Source of the DNA: Zizania palustris
Taxonomy: Eukaryota; Streptophyta; Magnoliopsida; Poales; Poaceae
Direction of reading: 5' to 3'
Length of the DNA stretch: 64,000 nt
NCBI GenBank assembly: GCA_019279435.1
Contig: JAAALK010000286.1
Location: forward strand, 33,789,712 to 33,853,711
Shown: piece by piece, positions 56,501 to 64,000 of the stretch
Position numbering within the stretch: the stretch's first letter is position 1
Layout of the letters: each line of letters opens with the position of its first letter
Program-made: the position numbers and the translations under genes
Notes under the pieces: model-generated
What the model was told of the DNA's origin: nothing
Databases searched by the model: none
Seen by the model: only the letters and a program-made list of their open reading frames with translations

Positions 56501-57311
56501 TCTTTCCTTTATACATAAATGTGTACGTATTGCTCCTACCATGGTGTGTAGCATCAGTATCATACTCCCAAGGTCTACCAAGTAAAAGAGAACATGCTTG
56601 CATTGGTACTACATCAAAATCAGCAGCTCCGAAGTATGTACCAATGGAAAATTTGATGTGAGCAGTTTGTGTTACCTTGACCTTACCGCTATTGTTGAAC
56701 CATTGCACATGGTAAGGGTGTGGATGCGCGCGTGTGGGAAGTTGAAGCTTCGTTACCATGTCGTGGCTCACCAAATTGTTGCAACTACCGCTGTCGATGA
56801 TGACACGTACATGACGGTTATTGACGCCGAAGAAGGTCTGAAACAGATTGTTCCGTTGTGCCCTGTCGTCCTGCTCCATGTGAGTGCTCAAGACGCGTTG
56901 TACAATAAGTGATTCAAGGTCGGCAGTGGCATCCGATGCAATAACAGCGTCATCGTCGAATGTATCATCATCTCCTGCAATGTTAGCAGCAAGTGCATAT
57001 TCATCTTCAACATCACTAGCACTTACATAGCCACCGTCTTCCGTGGCAATATAAGCCCGCTGACTAGGGCAGTCTTTCATCACATGGCCAAATCCTTTGC
57101 ATCTGTGACACTGGATCGCTGCAGAACGTGCAGTAGAGGCTGCTGAGGAGGTGGGCTTGGCTGGCGCCTTGGATGCTGCAGTCTTGGAACTCTCAACCTG
57201 GGCTGTAGATGTAGAAGGTGCTGATGTAGCCGCCGATCGAGAAGGGGGTGCGGGTGGTCGATGCTGCTGCCCACTTGAGCGTGAAGTAGCACCACCAATG
57301 TTGGTCCTCAT
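53316..57311 (-). CDS. pol: F pol: zinc knuckle, protease, RT, RNase H, integrase
   Basis: A 1331-residue open frame. Nucleocapsid knuckle [14 protein letters not shown] near residue 75, protease [14 protein letters not shown] near 170, and RT with [29 protein letters not shown] and YFDD ([13 protein letters not shown]). RNase H has [24 protein letters not shown] and ADALSRR. The integrase zinc region and core show [30 protein letters not shown] and [12 protein letters not shown]. Its C-terminal [19 protein letters not shown] precedes an acidic linker and [14 protein letters not shown]. The start is arbitrary: in the same frame, nine bases upstream of this ATG, a stop (57318-57320) ends gag. 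All catalytic residues are present. Translation from gag would require that stop to be bypassed. Confidence 0.9.
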   Translation of the reverse strand: MRTNIGGATSRSSGQQHRPPAPPSRSAATSAPSTSTAQVESSKTAASKAPAKPTSSAASTARSAAIQCHRCKGFGHVMKDCPSQRAYIATEDGGYVSASDVEDEYALAANIAGDDDTFDDDAVIASDATADLESLIVQRVLSTHMEQDDRAQRNNLFQTFFGVNNRHVRVIIDSGSCNNLVSHDMVTKLQLPTRAHPHPYHVQWFNNSGKVKVTQTAHIKFSIGTYFGAADFDVVPMQACSLLLGRPWEYDTDATHHGRSNTYTFMYKGKKVTLLPMTPAEIVKFEQEKHARDAQKSKQPSENQQVAKTLLRQQKDKFASPSSSQVINLKGRVMLATKTDLAEICDDTPLLYGLICTNVLFSLANIPSSVPVAVTDLLQEFKDVFPAEIPPGLPPIRGIEHQIDLVPGASLPNRAAYRTNPEETKEIERQVQDLLDRGYVRESLSPCAVPVLLVPKKDGSWRMCVDCRAINNITIRYRHPIPRLDDMLDELSGAIIFSKIDLHSGYHQIRMKLGDEWKTAFKTKFGVYEWLVMPFGLTNAPSTFMRLMNEVLRHFIGRFVVVYFDDILVYSKSLTEHVEHLRAVFFALREARMFGNLEKCTFCTDRVVFLGYVVTSQGIEVDAAKVEAINSWPQPQTITQVRSFLGLAGFYRRFVKDFSTIAGPLHELTKKGITFAWEPAHEQAFATLKDRLTHAPLLQLPDFSKPFELECDASGFGLGGVLLQGGKPVAYFSEKLHGPQLNYSTYDKELYALVRVLETWQHYLLPKEFIIHSDHEALKHIRSQANLNKRHAKWVEFIKTFPYIIKHKKGKDNVIADALSRRYTLLSQLDYKIFGLETLKDMYATDLDFKDAFANCTDDRAWNKYVLNNGYLFRANKLCVPASSLRLLLLQEAHGGGLMGHFGSKKTEDVLSTHFYWPRMRRDVERYVARCTTCNKAKSRLNPHGLYMPLPVPSVPWEDISMDFVLGLPRTRRGRDSIFVVVDRFSKMAHFIPCHKRDDATNVADLFFREVVRLHGVPNTIVSDRDAKFLSHFWRTLWHKLGTKLLFSTTCHPQTDGQTEVVNRTLSTMLRAVLKTNLKLWEECLPHIEFAYNRSVHSTTKVSPFQVVYGFNPRAPIDLLPLPPSENLNFDATTRAELLLKMHETTKANIEKMNEKYRAYGSKGRKEITFEPGDLVWLHLRKDRFPELRKSKLMPRADGPFRVLEKINDNAYKLELPAAFGVSPTFNISDLKPYLGDDDELDSRTTPIQEGEDDEDITTHDTHMEPPPTIQLQGPITRARARRLNHEVNSFLSNYVNICLDGMLLNSSDILLLRNMGDGIEELELKTEPHG
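53554..53567 (-). promoter_or_regulatory. F polypurine tract
   Basis: On the minus strand AAGAGGGGGAGGA directly precedes the 3' LTR. It lies within the pol coding sequence. Confidence 0.7.
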
Positions 57312-57317
57312 GCTGCG

Positions 57318-58220
57318 TTATGGTTGTTGGCGACCCTGCAATTCTTTTTCTGCAAGCATAGCAAGGTGGAAAAGACGAGTGATAGTATTGTATTCTTTAT
57401 AATCAATGATATCCTGAATTTCACGTCTTAAACCACCATAAAAACGGGCCATTTTATCCTCATTGTCCTCCTCAATTTCAGCACGCATGCAACCTATTTG
57501 CAACTCCTGATAATACTCCTCTACCGATTTATTTCCTTGGTTTAGGCGCTGCAATTTTTTTCTCAAATCACGTTTATATGAAGGAGGGACCCATCTACCA
57601 CGCATTTGCCATTTTAACATATCCCAAGTTTGTGGTTCATTTCCAACCTGAACTATTTCAGTCCACCAAAGAAGAGCATATCCAGTGAAGTCACTAGTAG
57701 CTAAACGCACGCGGTGGATAGCAGGAACCATGTGAGCATTAAATTTTTGTTCGACTGACATCTCCCAATCTAAATATGCATCTGGATCATAGGTGCCAGC
57801 AAAAGGAGGTACTGAAAATTTTACCTTAGAGTAGGGATCATTGTTCCTGTGGTTGTCATTGTTACCTCGTGGAGGGCGGTTGCGGTGGCCGCCCATACCT
57901 TGACGGTTGAACTGAAAGCGATGACGTGCAGCCTCGTCAGGGTCAATGGCATTGTTTCCGGCATAGGATAGGTCCTCTTCCTCTTCAATATGATCATCTT
58001 CCTCTTCAACATGTTCATCGTTGGCTCGTGCAGCAGGCAAACGTGTTTCCAAGGCAGTCATTCGGTCCACTAGGTCAGCCACAGTACGCGCGAGACGTTC
58101 GATGGAATGTTGGGTCTGCCGCTGAGACTCTAGTAGAGCACGCCGTGAGACACAGTCATTAAAATCAGATGGAGGGGTGCCGCTGTTATCTGCCATGTTA
58201 GTGAAAAGATAAAACAACAA
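57318..58220 (-). pseudogene. gag: F gag, ended by an in-frame stop
   Basis: A 300-residue frame from ATG 58220 (MADNSGTPPSDFND). It has a helical N-terminus, an acidic EEEDDHIEEEEDL, then the capsid region KVKFSVPPFAGTYDPDAYLDWEM, LRKKLQRLNQGNKSVEEYYQEL and GGLRREIQDIIDYKEYNT, typical of chromovirus gag and close to CRM. It stops at 57318-57320 (TAA) after GRQQP, and pol continues in the same frame. This is the only coding break found in F. Confidence 0.87.
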
Positions 58221-59491
58221 AGAATAATCCTATGTAAAACAGCTAGGTGGGGTGGTGGGTGTGGGGTGGAGGCAATCCGTCAAGCACCTTACCCACGCTT
58301 GCAAGTGTTCTTACCACGCCGCAGTGAGGTCACCGGCCTACAGGTGATGAACCAAGTGGAGGGTGGTGGCAATTGCAAGGAATGAACCTGTCCTGACCAA
58401 GAGAAATGTGTAGCTTGGAAGGCAAGTGAGTAGCAAAGATTAGCGATAATAATAACAGTTAAACCAAGTTCAATAAGTATTCCCAAGTACTCGTCAAAGT
58501 TGCTGGCCTTAGTGCTCCCAAGGTGAAAATTCAAGCAATAGAGGGAAACTATGTGCCCAAAACTCAACTGGAAGCACAAACAGACCAAATTCAGCTCTCT
58601 ACAGATCGGACAAGGGATCGGACAAGGGATCGGACAAGGGTATGTGCACAGTTTTTTTTGCCGCTGATCGGACAAGGGATCGGACAAGAGTTCAGACAAG
58701 AGTTCGGACAAGAGATCGGACAAGCAACAAACAGCCAATGCCTTCCTCAGATCGGACAAGTGTTCGGACAGGAGTTCGGACAAGAGTTCGGACAAGCAAC
58801 AAACAGCCAATGCCTTCCTCAGATTGGACAAGTGTTCGGAAAGGAGTTCGGACAAGAGTTCGGACAAGCAACAAACAGGACCGCTTCTCCTTTTTTTTAT
58901 ATTTTTTTCTCTTTTTTTTTCACTCTATTTTTTTTTGAACAAGGATGACCAGAGATGCAACCACAAAAATTGGCACCTACAACTGAGGTGGGATGTGGCT
59001 CACAAAAATTCAAACAAGTTCGCTGTCCGGCGAGCAAAAACTTTGTCCAATTTTTTTCTTTATCTTCCTGATTTTTTTTGGCGAGTTTGGTGAGGGCTAA
59101 CCGGCTCCGGCAGTTAGAGATCCCTCCAAATTGGGTCAAGAACACGCTCAAAAAATTTCAGATTTTTCTGCCAAACGAGCGAAAAGTTATGCCTGTTTTA
59201 CCGAAGGGGGGTCACAAAGAGTGGATGTGGAAAACAAATAGGGTTGCGGAAGGGGGTTTTTCGGTGGGGAATTTTATCTGAGACACAAGAACAACTACTA
59301 CTCAAACGACACAGAGGGATTGCTAAACCAGCAACAAGACTCGACCAAGAACACGAACTCAACAATGTTAGAACTGAAATTAAAATCGCAAGGCACAAAG
59401 GGGTTCTCGGTGGGAAATTTTTGTTTGGTGCGGTTTTCTGGACTCTGGGTAAAAACAAAAGCAGATCGAGATTACCTAACATAAAAACTAT
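58221..59491 (-). other. F leader between PBS and gag
   Basis: No gene is called. The region contains a tandem repeat at 58595-58880 and poly-T/poly-A runs. Frames through the repeat (for example 58289-58867 on the minus strand) are repeat artefacts. Confidence 0.6.
58595..58880. repeat. F leader tandem repeat: 12-bp units in a 72-bp higher-order repeat
   Basis: GGACAAGAGTTC-type 12-bp units tile the tract. The phrase GCAACAAACAG recurs at 58724, 58796 and 58868, exactly 72 bp apart, so six 12-bp units form a larger repeat. Confidence 0.85.
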
Positions 59492-59505
59492 GCTCTGATA
59501 CCAAC
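59492..59505 (-). promoter_or_regulatory. F primer binding site (initiator tRNA-Met)
   Basis: On the minus strand TTGGTATCAGAGC follows the 5' LTR end CCCATCA. Confidence 0.85.
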
Positions 59506-60414
59506 TGATGGGGGAGTGGTCCCGATCTTCCGCTAGGTAAAGGATAAACTTGGGTTGGTGGAGAATCTCGACGTTGGCGATCCAAGGCTCCGGTCCGGCG
59601 GATCAAAACCTTGCAATCGTTACACCACTGTCTCCGTTGGTTATCAACCACGCAGAACGCGATTGACCTCGCCACGAAGGCTAATTCCTGCAAGCGAACC
59701 CAAGAACACAAGCAAGAACAGGAAGGATACAAATCGAATGCCAAATCACAGACAAACGAAGATAAGGTGAGGTTTCACAAACGCCAATGCAGCAGCCAAT
59801 CGGTCCGGTGCAAGAGGCGGGATCTAAACACAACAGTGTAGATGCAACAAAGCAAAACCTAACCCTAGAGGTGGCTGGCGTGAGAATATATAGGGCGGCG
59901 GCCTGTGGAAGGTGAACAGACTTGGGCTGTGGGCTAGAAGACGTACAGACTCAGATTATGGCCAACACGGCCCAGTTCTGTCACGCAGGACTGTTTTAAA
60001 TACACAGGACGACTCGAGACTCCAAATGAGGTGAAACCAATGGCAAACGATCCGTCTTCTCCTTAGCTTTCCAAAAAGTCCAAGAACGCACCAATCGGAC
60101 TTCGTATGAGGAAGTTATGACCATTTTGGTGAATGGTGGTCGATGTAGTCCGAACCAGCGAATTCTTGACTTCAAATCATCCGTGCGGCTCCGTCTTCAA
60201 CTCCAACTCTTCTATTCCATCTCCCATGTTCCTAAGCAACAAAATATCACTAGAATTCAGTAGCATCCCGTCCAAACAAATATTAACATAGTTGCTAAGG
60301 AAAGAATTAACCTCATGGTTCAAGCGACGGGCACGGGCGCGTGTGATTGGTCCTTGTAGTTGAATTGTAGGTGGAGGCTCCATGTGTGTATCATGTGTAG
60401 TGATGTCCTCATCA
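59506..60414 (-). repeat. F 5' LTR (right copy)
   Basis: 909 bp, same ends and about 6 differences from the left LTR. TATATA at 59886-59893. Confidence 0.93.
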
Positions 60415-60419
60415 GAGTC
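60415..60419. repeat. Target-site duplication of element F, right
   Basis: GAGTC, identical to 52640-52644. Confidence 0.92.
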
Positions 60420-60739
60420 TGTGTCTCTATTGAGTGCTTGATGAGTTCACTTGTCAACAAGGGGGAGAAAATTTGGGATCAGAGTTTAAGGGGGAGTTCT
60501 TACTCTGTTGATATCCTTGTTGTTCTGAAATCACACTCATTTTGAGCTTTTATGTTTTGGTTAACCATAATGACCGCTTCTTGCTTTTGTTCGGCTTTTG
60601 GTCATTAGGGTTACCTTATTTTTCTTCTTCTTTGTTTTCTTGTGTTATGTTTTCGTGTTTCCACATTTGCTCGCAGGTGCTGAAGAGTTGAACAAGGCAA
60701 GTCACCAAACCAACCTTTTGAGCATATTGAACCCATGTT
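60420..60739 (+). other. E 3' UTR after F, and junction zone
   Basis: Has two Sirevirus-type purine tracts (AACAAGGGGGAGAAAATTTG and TTTAAGGGGGAGTTC). The E 3' LTR expected next is absent. Somewhere in 60620-60780 the sequence changes to the T1 LTR. No gene seen. Confidence 0.55.
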
Positions 60740-61997
60740 TTATTAAACTATCGCTAAAACACATAGGATATACATGCATTAGTCAAATGAAACCCTTACA
60801 ATATATTTATTTAGGATCCCCCGACCTTGATGTGCAACCCAGGCCATGCTATCTAGCCTAAACTCCTTGTCACCATATGATTAGTATTATTAGCTAGTGT
60901 CCAATGTATTGACACGATTGCTATAGGATAAAGATGAGTCGTAGCAACATGGTTCTACTATATTATCCCCGTTATTCTTATCCTTGGAATTCTGTCGGTG
61001 ATGAGTTGTGGTTGTGAGTGAATGCATGGTGGGTTCTGGGTGCAAGCTAGGGCATTGGTCGGTAGCACCCGGGGCACTATAAGGACCGGTCTGTGGGATC
61101 CGTTGCAATACACTTCCGTACTAACCACAAGTCTAATGGGTAAGTCCTAACTAAGGTACGGAGTGTTCCAAACCGAGGCCACCATTTGGAGATGGGTCAA
61201 GCAGCACCTGCGGGTGGCTTGTACCAATGTGGCGCAAAAAGGGGTGCGACGTTAGCCGGGATGCGGCCCGGCGCGCCGGCGAAACCTAGAGCGGGTGGTT
61301 ATCGCTTGGAGCATTTCATGCTGAGGTTTTGGCACGAGTTCCCATGGTATGGGTCATCTCGTTACACTTTGGTGTTTGGGATGAGTGTGTGCCTTGTGGG
61401 TACAGTAGTACATCTCTGATCAGAGTCATAAATCTTTTCGAAAAGCCAAGCCCACGGTCAAGGGCGGGTTGCGTGACATCCCACAGTTAGATTACTTTGA
61501 ATATGAATGTGCATGATGGTTTGACATGTAAGGACTATTGCGCGAGGAGGGAAAATGTACTCCTCGAGTTAGATAGTATTATTGATGTTCATGTTTACAT
61601 TTACGCATGATAAAAATTGACTACACTAAATGCAATAACTGAAAATGTACTTTTCCACACTTTTGCCATTATCCTTCCATTGTTATTACCTTGCATTATT
61701 ATTTGCATCTGCAGTGGCTTGTTGAGTACTTTTTGTACTCATACCCGTTGGACACACTTCAGAGGATGCCTACTATGAGGATGGTCTGGAGTAGCGACCC
61801 AGTCAAGAGAAGGTCCTGAAGAGGGTGTTCGTCATGCTTTTATTTACATGTTTAACTTTTATTCTGATGTAATAATTATGGTCTGCGTACCGTGAATACT
61901 TGTCGTATGTACGATTGTCGCATGATGAACCTCTTGTATTATTGTTTTTCTTATGAAATTCAATAATGTTCCGATTTCGATAAATCGGGGCGCCACA
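60740..61997 (+). repeat. T1 3' LTR, segment 3 (end)
   Basis: Noncoding sequence with the character of the end of a Tekay-type LTR. It ends GGGGCGCCACA at 61997, whose complement resembles the LTR start TGTAACACCCC. Directly after it the integrase of G begins mid-codon. No ORF has family support (including 61186-61419). The left edge is approximate. Confidence 0.6.
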
Positions 61998-63304
61998 CTT
62001 AGTCTCTTATCAGTCACTTCCTCCAGATTATCTTTTAGAAGAGCCTCATACTCATCAACCGATAAGCCGTCTTGCTTTAACACTCTTAAGGAGCCAAGAT
62101 CTACCTCTACAGGCAGAACGACCTCTTGTCCATATACCAACTCATATGGACTGACCTTGGTGGCACCGTGCTTTGCAATCCTACAAGCCCATAATGCCTC
62201 GGAAAGCACTTCATGCCACCTTTTAGGAAACTCTTCAATTTTCTTCTTAATAAGCTTAATCACGGTTTTATTACTAGACTCGGCCTGACCATTGGCCTAA
62301 GCATAGTAAGGTGAAGAGTTTATCAACTTAATGCCGTAGTATTCGGCGAAGTCCCTTACCTCTTTAGAAACAAATGAACTACCTTGATCCGTAGTAACAG
62401 TTTGAGGGATGCCGAATCTATGTACAATGTGCTTCAAAATAAAACCGCGTACCTCATTATGGGTCATGTTCTTGAGAGGTACGGCCTCGGTCCATTTGGT
62501 GAAGTAGTCTGTTGCCATCAACACGAACCGATGCCCTTTTGAGGAAGGAGGGTATATCTGGCCGATGAAGTCTAAACCCAAACCTCGAAACGGCCATGAC
62601 TTGACAATAGGATTGAGCAATGAGGCAGGAGCTAACTGGATGTTGCCAAACTTCTGACATGCCTCACACCCTCTATAGTATTTGAAGCAATCTTCAGTCA
62701 TCGTCGGCCAATAAAAACCCGCTCTTTTGAGCATCCAACTCATTTTTTGGACCGACTGATGAGTGCCGCAAAGCCCCTCATGGACTTCTCCTGTAGCCAC
62801 CTAGGACTGCTCATGGTCTAAACACTTTAAAAGCACTCCGTCGATGGTTCGGCGATACAATGTGTCGTCTACTAACACAAATTTGAACGCTTGTCGCTGA
62901 ACCTTCCGATCAACCCTTCGGCTAGGGTCTCTCAAATACTGGATGATTGGGACTCTCCAATCGCCCTTACCGGTTTCAGAGGGCTTCGTTGGTACACCTT
63001 CTGAAAAAACCTCTAAAATACTGACTTCGGGGTGCCCCCCGAGCCATTCCAGCTCCTGCCGAAGCCTGGCCGAGGTGGCCGTTCGGAATGTGTTGGGCCG
63101 AAGCCCTTCGGAGGGTTCGGACCTTGGGGAGCCTTCTCCGTCCGAGAGGCTTCGGACTATAGGCTCCGGCATGCCGGATCCCTTGGTGGGCGGAGCACTC
63201 CGATCCAGGGGCTCCGGCGTGTAGTGGCCTTCGGCGACTCGAGGGCTTCGACCCGAAGGGTGCGCCTGTCCAGCATCACTGGCTTCGGCAGCGAGACCAA
63301 ACAT
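61998..63304 (-). pseudogene. pol: G integrase, truncated
   Basis: Reading from 63304: a proline/serine-rich spacer, then DDTLYRRTIDGVLLKCLD and the integrase zinc region HEGLCGTHQSVQKM...CEACQKFGN. The core has LGLDFIGQIYPP, TTDQGSSFVSKEV and NGQAESSNK (D-D-E), then HGATKVSPYELVYGQEVVLP. Stops at 62801-62803 and 62297-62299 (TAG at a position where CAG is expected). The frame ends at 61998, where T1's LTR begins. The protein cannot be made from this copy. Confidence 0.83.
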
Positions 63305-63340
63305 CGGCTTCTCTAATACAGAAAATTTCCCTCTCCTGAC

Positions 63341-63904
63341 TTAGTAGCCAGATGCTTGCTGAGCAGTATCATTGGCGACTGAATTGGCCTCTCTTGACAC
63401 GTGAGATATTTTGAAATCATCAAAAGTAGCAACTATGTCTAGACATTTGTCCAAGTAGCTATTCAGCAAGCCATTAAAACATTGAGCATTCTTAGCTACT
63501 TGTTGTACTACTAATAACGAATCACCATACGCGTGAACATGCTTAGCACCTATAGACTCTAGTAGTTCAAGACCTAGTAACAAAGCCTCGTATTCGGCTT
63601 GGTTATTAGTGGAAGAAAATTCTAGTCTGGCCGAGGTTTCAAAGCGCATACCACTAGGTGATATGATAACCACTCCAATACCTTGGCCACTCTTGCAAGC
63701 CGAACCATCAAAATAGATTTTCCATGGTATTACCTCAACTAGAGTAATAGCATCACTCCAGCTAATGTCTATGTGATGATCAACTATAAAGTCGGCCACG
63801 ACTTGGCCTTTCATCGCCCTTAGGGGCTCGTAGGCCAAATCGTACTCAATCAACGTGTAAGCCCATTTTCTGATTCGTCCACTTAGAATCGGCTTCTGTA
63901 ACAT
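63341..63904 (-). pseudogene. pol: G additional (archaeal-like) RNase H
   Basis: WKIYFDGSACKSGQGIG, NNQAEYEALLLGLELLES, HAYGDSLLVVQQVAKNAQ and NSVANDTAQQASGY give the D-E-D-D pattern of the second RNase H of Tat elements. The TAA at 63341-63343 breaks the frame before the integrase linker. The upstream part (to 63904) includes the end of the first RNase H region (MLQKPILSGRIRKWAYTLIEYDL). Confidence 0.82.
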
Positions 63905-64000
63905 GTGCTTTAAAACATCGGTTTGGCAAACGACGACACATGTGGTGGGGAGAAGATAATGACGTAACTTGGTGCACGCGTAATAAAGTGATAAACATAA

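Larger units (their letters stand above)
52645..60414 (-). mobile_element. F: CRM-like Ty3 chromovirus, nearly intact
   Basis: Two 909-bp LTRs (52645-53553 and 59506-60414) with TGATG/CATCA ends and a perfect 5-bp TSD (GAGTC). On the minus strand: 5' LTR (right), PBS TGGTATCAGAGC, a 1.27-kb leader with tandem repeats, gag (58220-57318), pol (57311-53316), polypurine tract and 3' LTR (left). Total 7770 bp. About 6 differences between the LTRs (0.7 percent) make it the youngest element here. The pol C-terminus extends into the 3' LTR, as in the CRM centromeric chromoviruses. The CRM assignment comes from this and from the gag region ELQIGCMRAEIEEDNEDKMA; it needs a tree. Confidence 0.9.
44159..60739 (+). 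mobile_element. E: Sirevirus-type copia element, split by F, 3' LTR absent
   Basis: A probable 5' LTR (44159-45642), PBS TGGTATCAGAGC at 45645-45656, gag with two CCHC fingers, protease, integrase, RT, RNase H and a long 3' UTR, in Sirevirus order. The CRM-like element F (52645-60414) splits the 3' UTR. The sequence resumes at 60420 with Sirevirus-type purine tracts. The 3' LTR is missing, and E's right edge (60620-60780) is uncertain. Many stops and at least two frameshifts make it inactive. The true left edge is also open, because 44159-44437 resembles the T1 leader in reverse. Confidence 0.78.
1..61997 (+). mobile_element. T1: Tekay/Del-like Ty3 chromovirus, 5' LTR outside window, 3' LTR split by nested insertions
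   Basis: Protein order is gag, zinc knuckle, protease, RT, RNase H, integrase, chromodomain (269-4623), followed by a polypurine tract and an LTR starting TGTAACACCCC at 4668. The C-terminal chromodomain and the integrase C-terminal block (VFHVSQLKK) point to the Tekay/Del clade of chromoviruses. The 5' LTR and primer binding site lie left of the window. The 3' LTR is seen as three pieces (4668-6466, 17715-17896, about 60740-61997) separated by elements A and C with their own insertions. The final piece ends GGGGCGCCACA, an imperfect inverted match to the LTR start, and directly abuts the broken integrase of G. Several stops and one frameshift make it non-functional. Assignment of the third piece to the same LTR is inference. 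Confidence 0.8.
61998..64000 (-). mobile_element. G: Tat-lineage Ty3 element, truncated by T1 and by the window edge
   Basis: The minus-strand frame gives an additional RNase H, a linker and integrase; the RT half lies right of the window. The frame stays the same across 61998-63904 with three in-frame stops. The integrase is cut at 61998 by the end of T1's LTR, so T1 inserted here and the integrase remainder is probably left of the window. Confidence 0.82.

Noticed and set aside
58289..58948. ORFs rich in SELLSE or FGQEFGQ
   Set aside because: Translations of the 12-bp/72-bp repeat in the F leader.
60744..60748. TAAAC as the right TSD of C
   Set aside because: It equals the 5 bp before C, but the preceding bases are not the end of C's LTR, so it may be chance.
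61186..61419. 77-residue ORF in the last T1 LTR segment
   Set aside because: No family resemblance, and the surrounding LTR is noncoding.

Overview
The window is plant nuclear DNA, almost certainly from a grass (Poaceae). It contains no recognisable host gene. Nearly every base belongs to LTR retrotransposons stacked inside one another, plus one non-autonomous CACTA DNA transposon. The grass call is an inference from the mix of families: a Tekay/Del-type chromovirus with a chromodomain, Tat-lineage Ty3 elements, Sirevirus-type Ty1/copia elements and a CRM-like chromovirus. Species cannot be fixed from sequence alone.

Layout, outermost to innermost. (G) A decayed Tat-lineage Ty3 element on the minus strand (61998-64000+) is cut inside its integrase by (T1), a Tekay-like element on the plus strand. 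T1 has leader, gag, pol and chromodomain at 1-4623 and a long 3' LTR that starts at 4668 and appears to end at 61997. That LTR was split by (A), a complete Tat-lineage element on the minus strand (6467-17714, target-site duplication ATAGT), and by (C), a Sirevirus on the plus strand (from 17897). C was split by (B), a second complete Tat-lineage element on the plus strand (27345-38977, TSD GTTGC), and by a 1201-bp CACTA element (40804-42004, TSD CTA). C's 3' LTR stops at 44158, where a second Sirevirus (E) or a rearrangement begins. E was split in its 3' UTR by (F), a CRM-like element on the minus strand (52645-60414, TSD GAGTC). By-eye LTR divergence fits the nesting: C about 3.6 percent, A about 2.4, B about 1.6-2, F about 0.7. 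The missing E 3' LTR and the rest of C's 3' LTR imply a deletion near 60.7 kb.

None of the gag-pol frames is fully open. Most breaks are single in-frame stops, with a few frameshifts at homopolymers. F is the least damaged: one stop between gag and pol.

The most interesting content is in A and B. Each carries, between pol and the 3' LTR and on the strand opposite to gag-pol, a gene of about 1100 codons. It can be modelled in both elements as five exons with four short GT-AG introns at matching positions and phases (1,1,0,0), preceded by its own TATA box. The encoded protein has an N-terminal domain resembling the 'putative gypsy type transposon' family, basic nuclear-localisation-like clusters, an acidic/serine-rich region, a long coiled coil and a conserved C-terminal exon. 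The 3' ends of pol and of this gene converge on a tandem-repeat tract in both elements.

One assembly problem is clear. The 1000-N gap (21632-22631) is flanked by two copies of the same 2.75 kb. The copy before the gap degrades into single-base indels, so the gap is most likely two overlapping contig ends, and C has only one 5' LTR and one gag.
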